A DNA stretch of 10,166 bases from Bordetella parapertussis (GTDB lineage Bacteria > Pseudomonadota > Gammaproteobacteria > Burkholderiales > Burkholderiaceae_B): positions 1-10,166 of the forward strand of contig CAMBPA010000020.1 of the NCBI GenBank assembly GCA_945869355.1, in the 5' to 3' direction. Each line of letters opens with the position of its first letter. The stretch's first letter is position 1. Shown in pieces: positions 7,027 through 10,166 of the stretch. The translations under genes were made by a program, and so were the position numbers. The notes under the pieces are model-generated. The model did not search any database. It had not been told where the DNA came from and worked only from the letters and a program-made list of their open reading frames with translations.

Positions 7027-8166
7027 TTAGTTCAAACGAGCAACTTCAACGGGCGCTGAGGCAACTTGCTTGGCTTGAATCATTTGCCTGATTTTGATGG
7101 CATCGCCTATTCGTGTGCCCTTTCCCTCAGCATTGAGTAGCACAATCGCTGTGTCCCGATTGTTAATTCGCGCCACCATCACCAGACATTGACCCGCCTC
7201 ATTGATGAAGCCAGTCTTGGAAACCTTAATATCCCAACTTGGATTGCTCACAAGCATGTTGGTGTTTCGAAAGAGTGTGGGGTGTCCGGCTGAGCGCACT
7301 TCGTGCTGCTGGTCAGTCGTATAAAAGCGAATCGAAGGCCGTGCGGCTGATGCTTGCAATAGTTTGACGAGGTCGCGTGGCGTGGATACGTTCCCACTTG
7401 ACAGTCCTGTGGGATCCACAAAGGTTGATTGCGCCATGCCAAGTTCACGAGCCTTGGCATTCATGGCGCTCACGAAGGCCGTCATACCACCAGGGTAGCT
7501 GCGTCCTAAGGCGTGGGCAGCACGATTCTCTGAAGACATCAACGCTAAATGCATGAGGTCGCCGCGCGTGTGTTTTGCACCCACGGCTAGACGTGAGCGG
7601 CTGTGTTTCACAACGTCTACGTCAGCCTGCGTGATTTGAATCACTTCACTCATCGGAAGTTTCGCATCTACAACGATGACAGCAGTCATCAATTTTGTGA
7701 TGGAAGCGATCGGGCGAACAACTTGCTCGTTGCGCGAGTACAGAACAGCTTTGCTATTTAAGTCTTGTACAAATACGACATTCGAACGTAAGCCGCCCGA
7801 TGCGGCCACCGCACCTGCTGCCGCAGCTGCGGCACTCTTGCCATGATTGGCAGCAGGCACAACGGCTTTGGCGCCCACCGGAGTTTTTGCATTCTTGGGT
7901 GTGACAGCGCGATTACCCTGCGGGGCGCCTGCGGGCGCAGCTTTCTTGCTTGGGGAGGCGCTAGGTGTTGCTGGTTTTGTCGTTTTGCTTGTTTGCTGTT
8001 TTTTCTTTGTGGTGGTGGTTTTCTTGGGTTTCGCAGCTTGCGTCGCGGAAGTGCCGCTTGGCGCAGATTGTTGAGCGCTTGCGACAAAAGGCGATGCAGC
8101 GATTGCCAAGCAAATTACGCTTGAAATCCATGCTTTTTGTAGGGGTAAAGCGAGCGACAAACGCAT
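7027..8166 (-). CDS. pbpG: D-alanyl-D-alanine endopeptidase, PBP7 type (peptidase S11)
   Basis: This is a low-molecular-weight penicillin-binding protein that probably cuts D-Ala-meso-DAP cross-links in peptidoglycan in the periplasm. The 379-residue product has a signal peptide with hydrophobic core (ISSVICLAIAASPFV, 14-28) and a likely cut after ASA at 29-31. A low-complexity Ala/Lys/Thr/Pro linker fills about 34-125. The catalytic domain follows with SITK (Ser155, Lys158), SEN (212-214) and KTG (317-319). GRSYPGG near 221-227 is typical of PBP7. E. coli PBP7 is clearly shorter, the main difference being the linker. AAGAGG (8175-8180) is a good ribosome-binding site 8 bases before the ATG. 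The gene converges on dnaB with 19 bases between the stops. A DacA-type carboxypeptidase role is less likely. Confidence 0.88.
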   Translation of the reverse strand: MRLSLALPLQKAWISSVICLAIAASPFVASAQQSAPSGTSATQAAKPKKTTTTKKKQQTSKTTKPATPSASPSKKAAPAGAPQGNRAVTPKNAKTPVGAKAVVPAANHGKSAAAAAAGAVAASGGLRSNVVFVQDLNSKAVLYSRNEQVVRPIASITKLMTAVIVVDAKLPMSEVIQITQADVDVVKHSRSRLAVGAKHTRGDLMHLALMSSENRAAHALGRSYPGGMTAFVSAMNAKARELGMAQSTFVDPTGLSSGNVSTPRDLVKLLQASAARPSIRFYTTDQQHEVRSAGHPTLFRNTNMLVSNPSWDIKVSKTGFINEAGQCLVMVARINNRDTAIVLLNAEGKGTRIGDAIKIRQMIQAKQVASAPVEVARLN

Positions 8167-8200
8167 TCCCAGCGCCTCTTAAAGTATAAAAACCATTCAA

Positions 8201-8206
8201 ATTATA
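8201..8206 (-). promoter_or_regulatory. perfect -10 element (TATAAT) for pbpG
   Basis: On the minus strand TATAAT occupies 8206-8201, about 35 bases before the pbpG start codon. No standard -35 is found at 17-base spacing. The nearest match, TTAACT, is only 14 bases upstream and lies inside the inverted repeat at 8216-8229. An activator-assisted or repressed promoter would fit this arrangement. A second -10-like TATACT lies at 8188-8183. Confidence 0.5.
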
Positions 8207-8215
8207 TACTTAGGC

Positions 8216-8229
8216 AGGTTAGTTAACCT
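8216..8229. promoter_or_regulatory. inverted repeat at the pbpG -35 position, possible operator
   Basis: AGGTTA (8216-8221) and TAACCT (8224-8229) form a perfect inverted repeat around GT, where the -35 region of the pbpG promoter should be. A loop of two bases is too short for an RNA hairpin, so a site for a dimeric DNA-binding protein is more likely. The regulator is unknown. Confidence 0.4.
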
Positions 8230-8234
8230 AAAAT

Positions 8235-8244
8235 TTTACGTAAA
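8235..8244. promoter_or_regulatory. 10-base palindrome upstream of the pbpG promoter
   Basis: TTTACGTAAA is a perfect palindrome. ACGTAA recurs at 8246-8251, eight bases after its copy in the palindrome at 8238-8243, giving a short direct repeat. It lies about 10 bases beyond the inverted repeat at 8216-8229, compatible with a neighbouring helical face. A role as a regulatory site is inference. Confidence 0.3.
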
Positions 8245-8284
8245 GACGTAATGTATAGGGTTTACACCTACTGAGGGATGCGTT

Positions 8285-9268
8285 TCATCGCTTTGTGAGA
8301 GCCAGCGCTAAATCCAATGCTGCACGCAACGAAGACGAATCCGCCACGCCTTTTCCTGCAATATCGAAAGCCGTGCCGTGGTCCACACTGGTCCGCACAA
8401 ACGGCAGCCCCACAGTGACATTCACACCTTGGTCTAAACCGAGATACTTGATCGGGATAAGGCCTTGATCGTGATATTGGGCGACGCAAATATCAAACTC
8501 GCCTTGGCGTGCGCGCATGAAAACAGTATCGCCCGGCCAGGGTCCCGTCGCATCGATTCCCTGAGCACGCGCAAGAGCGATGGCCGGTGCAATGATGTCG
8601 AGATCTTCGTCACCAAATTTGCGCTGCTCTCCTGCGTGCGGATTAAGCCCTGCAACCGCGATACGTGGGGCGTGTATGCCCATGGCCAGGCAGGCTTGAT
8701 GCGCCAGTTCGATCGTTCGTTTTTCAAGCTCGATCGTCAGTGTGTGGGGCACTTCAGCTAACGGGATATGGATGGTGGTAAGGATGACGCGTAACTGATC
8801 GTTGACCAACATCATGGCGACATGCTCTGTGCCCGATTGCTCAGCGAGTATTTCTGTATGACCAGGAAAGTCGATCCCTGCGGCGTGCATCGACTCTTTG
8901 TTCAGTGGGGCAGTGACGATCGCGCGAACACGCTGCTGCATCGCATCGTCGATTGCCATACGTAAGGCGTTCACGGCCGCGCTGCCGGCTCGAGCGTCAA
9001 CGCGTCCTAACGGCAGATCCTCCGGAAGCGAAGGATGAGTCGGACGCACGTAAAGGTAGCCCGGGCGAGGGTCTGCAGGGACGTCTTGCAATGATTCGAT
9101 GGCGATGCACTGCACAGCAGACCCAAGCATCCGCGCCGCGCGTGTGAGCGCACCGAGGTCCCCGTACACCACGCAAGCTGCAGGCAAGCCTTGCGCATGG
9201 AGTTTGACCACAATTTCAGGGCCAATGCCTGCTGCATCACCGATCGTCAGAGCAACAGGCATCGACAT
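8285..9268 (-). CDS. pdxA: 4-phospho-hydroxy-acid dehydrogenase of the PdxA family (PdxA/PdxA2)
   Basis: PdxA oxidises 4-phosphohydroxy-L-threonine in pyridoxal phosphate synthesis. The related PdxA2 enzymes act on D-threonate or D-erythronate 4-phosphate. The 327-residue product has His137-Thr138 in FPGHTE, metal-binding His167 (TTIHIPL), His211 (NPHAGE) and His266 (QYHDQG), and substrate-side Lys274, Asn283 and Arg292, so all key residues are present. The N-terminal motif reads GDAAGIGPE, with Ala where Pro is usual. Segments such as APLNKE, PGDTVF and HGTAFDIA look closer to PdxA2 than to E. coli PdxA, so the substrate is uncertain. The ATG directly follows the phoH stop (TAAATG), with GGGGAAG about 8 bases upstream, so the two genes are probably cotranscribed. 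The usual neighbours ksgA and surA are absent here. Confidence 0.88.
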   Translation of the reverse strand: MSMPVALTIGDAAGIGPEIVVKLHAQGLPAACVVYGDLGALTRAARMLGSAVQCIAIESLQDVPADPRPGYLYVRPTHPSLPEDLPLGRVDARAGSAAVNALRMAIDDAMQQRVRAIVTAPLNKESMHAAGIDFPGHTEILAEQSGTEHVAMMLVNDQLRVILTTIHIPLAEVPHTLTIELEKRTIELAHQACLAMGIHAPRIAVAGLNPHAGEQRKFGDEDLDIIAPAIALARAQGIDATGPWPGDTVFMRARQGEFDICVAQYHDQGLIPIKYLGLDQGVNVTVGLPFVRTSVDHGTAFDIAGKGVADSSSLRAALDLALALTKR

Positions 9269-10166
9269 TTACAGCACTTCCCCGGCATAGTCTGCCAAAC
9301 GTGAGCGTTCGCCGCGTTGTAGCGTCACGCTGCCTGCATGTGGCCAGCCTTTGAAGCGATCCACCACAAAGGTCAGTCCAGAGCTGCCCTCAGTCAGGTA
9401 CGGTGTATCGATCTGAGCAATGTTTCCTAAACAAATGACTTTGGTGCCAGGTCCCGCCCGCGTGATGAGCGTTTTCATTTGTTTGGGCGTCAAGTTTTGT
9501 GCCTCATCGATAATGAGATACTTATTCAAAAATGTTCGGCCGCGCATAAAGTTCAGCGACTTGATTTTAATTTTCGAACGGATTAAATCCAAGGTTGTGG
9601 TGCGTCCCCATTCGTTGCCTCCGCCGTCGGCATCACCCATGTTTAAGACTTCAAGATTATCTTCGAGCGCGCCCATCCAGGGTTGCATCTTCTCTTCTTC
9701 AGTCCCTGGCAAGAAGCCAATATCCTCACCCACTGGGACCGTCACGCGTGTCATGATGATTTCACTATAACGTTTTGTCTCCAGCACTTGAGCAAGACCT
9801 GCTGCGAGCGTCATCAGTGTTTTGCCTGTGCCGGCCTGCCCGAGTAAAGAAACAAAATCGCACTCAGGGTTCATCAATAGATTCAACGCAAAATTTTGTT
9901 CGCGATTGCGTGCTGTCACACCCCAGACGTTGTTCTTACCGTGCGTGAAGTCACGCAGCGTCGCGAGCACCGCGGTTTTTCCGTTTACTTCGCGCACTTG
10001 TGCATACAAAGGCATAGAACCTTCGAAGTACACAAACTGGTTGACCATGAATTGATGGCATAAAGGCCCGTTGATTCGGTAGAAGGTTGTGCCGCCTTGT
10101 TGCCAGGATTCAACCCCCTTGCCATGCTTATTCCAGAAGTTTTCTGGTAACTCCAACATCCCCGTA
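9269..10166 (-). CDS. PhoH-family ATPase, C-terminal part of a PIN-PhoH protein (5' end outside the window)
   Basis: The visible part is the PhoH P-loop NTPase domain. Counting from the first Met in view (ATG at 10159), GQAGTGKT (107-114) is Walker A and LIIDEAQN (215-222) is Walker B. TRVTVPVGEDIGFLPGTEEEK (137-157) and LGNIAQIDTPYLTEGSSGL (244-262) are family hallmarks. The frame stays open beyond that Met to the window edge. The opening segment (ENFWNKHGKGVESW) resembles the linker of long PhoH2-type proteins, which carry an N-terminal PIN nuclease domain and have been described as RNA helicase/RNase enzymes. I therefore treat the gene as truncated by the window rather than starting at 10159. 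The stop codon TAA abuts the pdxA start. Confidence 0.9.
   Translation of the reverse strand, partial: TGMLELPENFWNKHGKGVESWQQGGTTFYRINGPLCHQFMVNQFVYFEGSMPLYAQVREVNGKTAVLATLRDFTHGKNNVWGVTARNREQNFALNLLMNPECDFVSLLGQAGTGKTLMTLAAGLAQVLETKRYSEIIMTRVTVPVGEDIGFLPGTEEEKMQPWMGALEDNLEVLNMGDADGGGNEWGRTTTLDLIRSKIKIKSLNFMRGRTFLNKYLIIDEAQNLTPKQMKTLITRAGPGTKVICLGNIAQIDTPYLTEGSSGLTFVVDRFKGWPHAGSVTLQRGERSRLADYAGEVL

Noticed and set aside
8095..8125. Possible lipobox in the PbpG signal peptide (Cys19)
   Set aside because: The residue before the Cys is Ile, not Gly, Ala or Ser, and a normal signal peptidase I site (ASA) follows.
7847..8189. Several plus-strand open frames with hydrophobic stretches opposite pbpG
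   Set aside because: They are the complement of the Ala/Lys/Thr/Pro linker and signal peptide of pbpG. They have no ribosome-binding site and no recognisable family.

Overview
The window is a dense stretch of bacterial chromosome with housekeeping genes only. I see no mobile element, CRISPR array, phage gene, rRNA or tRNA. The gene content and protein sequences point to a betaproteobacterium, probably order Burkholderiales, with an Alcaligenaceae-like relative as the best guess. The supporting signs are an rpsF-priB-rpsR-rplI block leading to dnaB, an xseB-ispA-dxs operon, a PhoH protein of the long PIN-PhoH type, and a PBP7-type endopeptidase. Base composition looks moderately GC-rich, with a few AT-rich regulatory patches. 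The genus is not resolved.

Plus strand, left part (1-3167): a short leader with a -10-like hexamer and overlapping inverted repeats precedes xseB (exonuclease VII small subunit), ispA (farnesyl diphosphate synthase) and dxs (DXP synthase). xseB and ispA overlap as ATGA. The last two genes are the committed entry step of the MEP isoprenoid pathway and its prenyl-chain elongation step.

Plus strand, middle (3168-4775): a 131-base gap with several inverted repeats leads to rpsF (S6), priB, rpsR (S18) and rplI (L9), closed by a strong intrinsic terminator. The rpsF ribosome-binding site and part of its start codon lie inside a predicted hairpin, which fits the known S6:S18 feedback control of this operon.

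Plus strand, right part (4776-7007): an unnamed kinase-fold protein with a glycine where the catalytic aspartate is expected, overlapping the start of dnaB (replicative helicase).

Minus strand (7027-10166): read in the direction of transcription, a 5'-truncated PhoH-family ATPase gene abuts a PdxA-family dehydrogenase gene (TAAATG). An AT-rich, palindrome-rich 118-base gap follows, then a pbpG-like D-Ala-D-Ala endopeptidase. dnaB and pbpG converge with 19 bases between them.

No clearly new multi-gene system is visible. The points most worth a second look are the kinase-like protein with altered catalytic residues placed between rplI and dnaB, the structured rpsF leader, the palindrome cluster in front of pbpG, the PdxA2-like character of the pdxA product, and the apparent lack of ribosome-binding sites for the kinase gene and dnaB.
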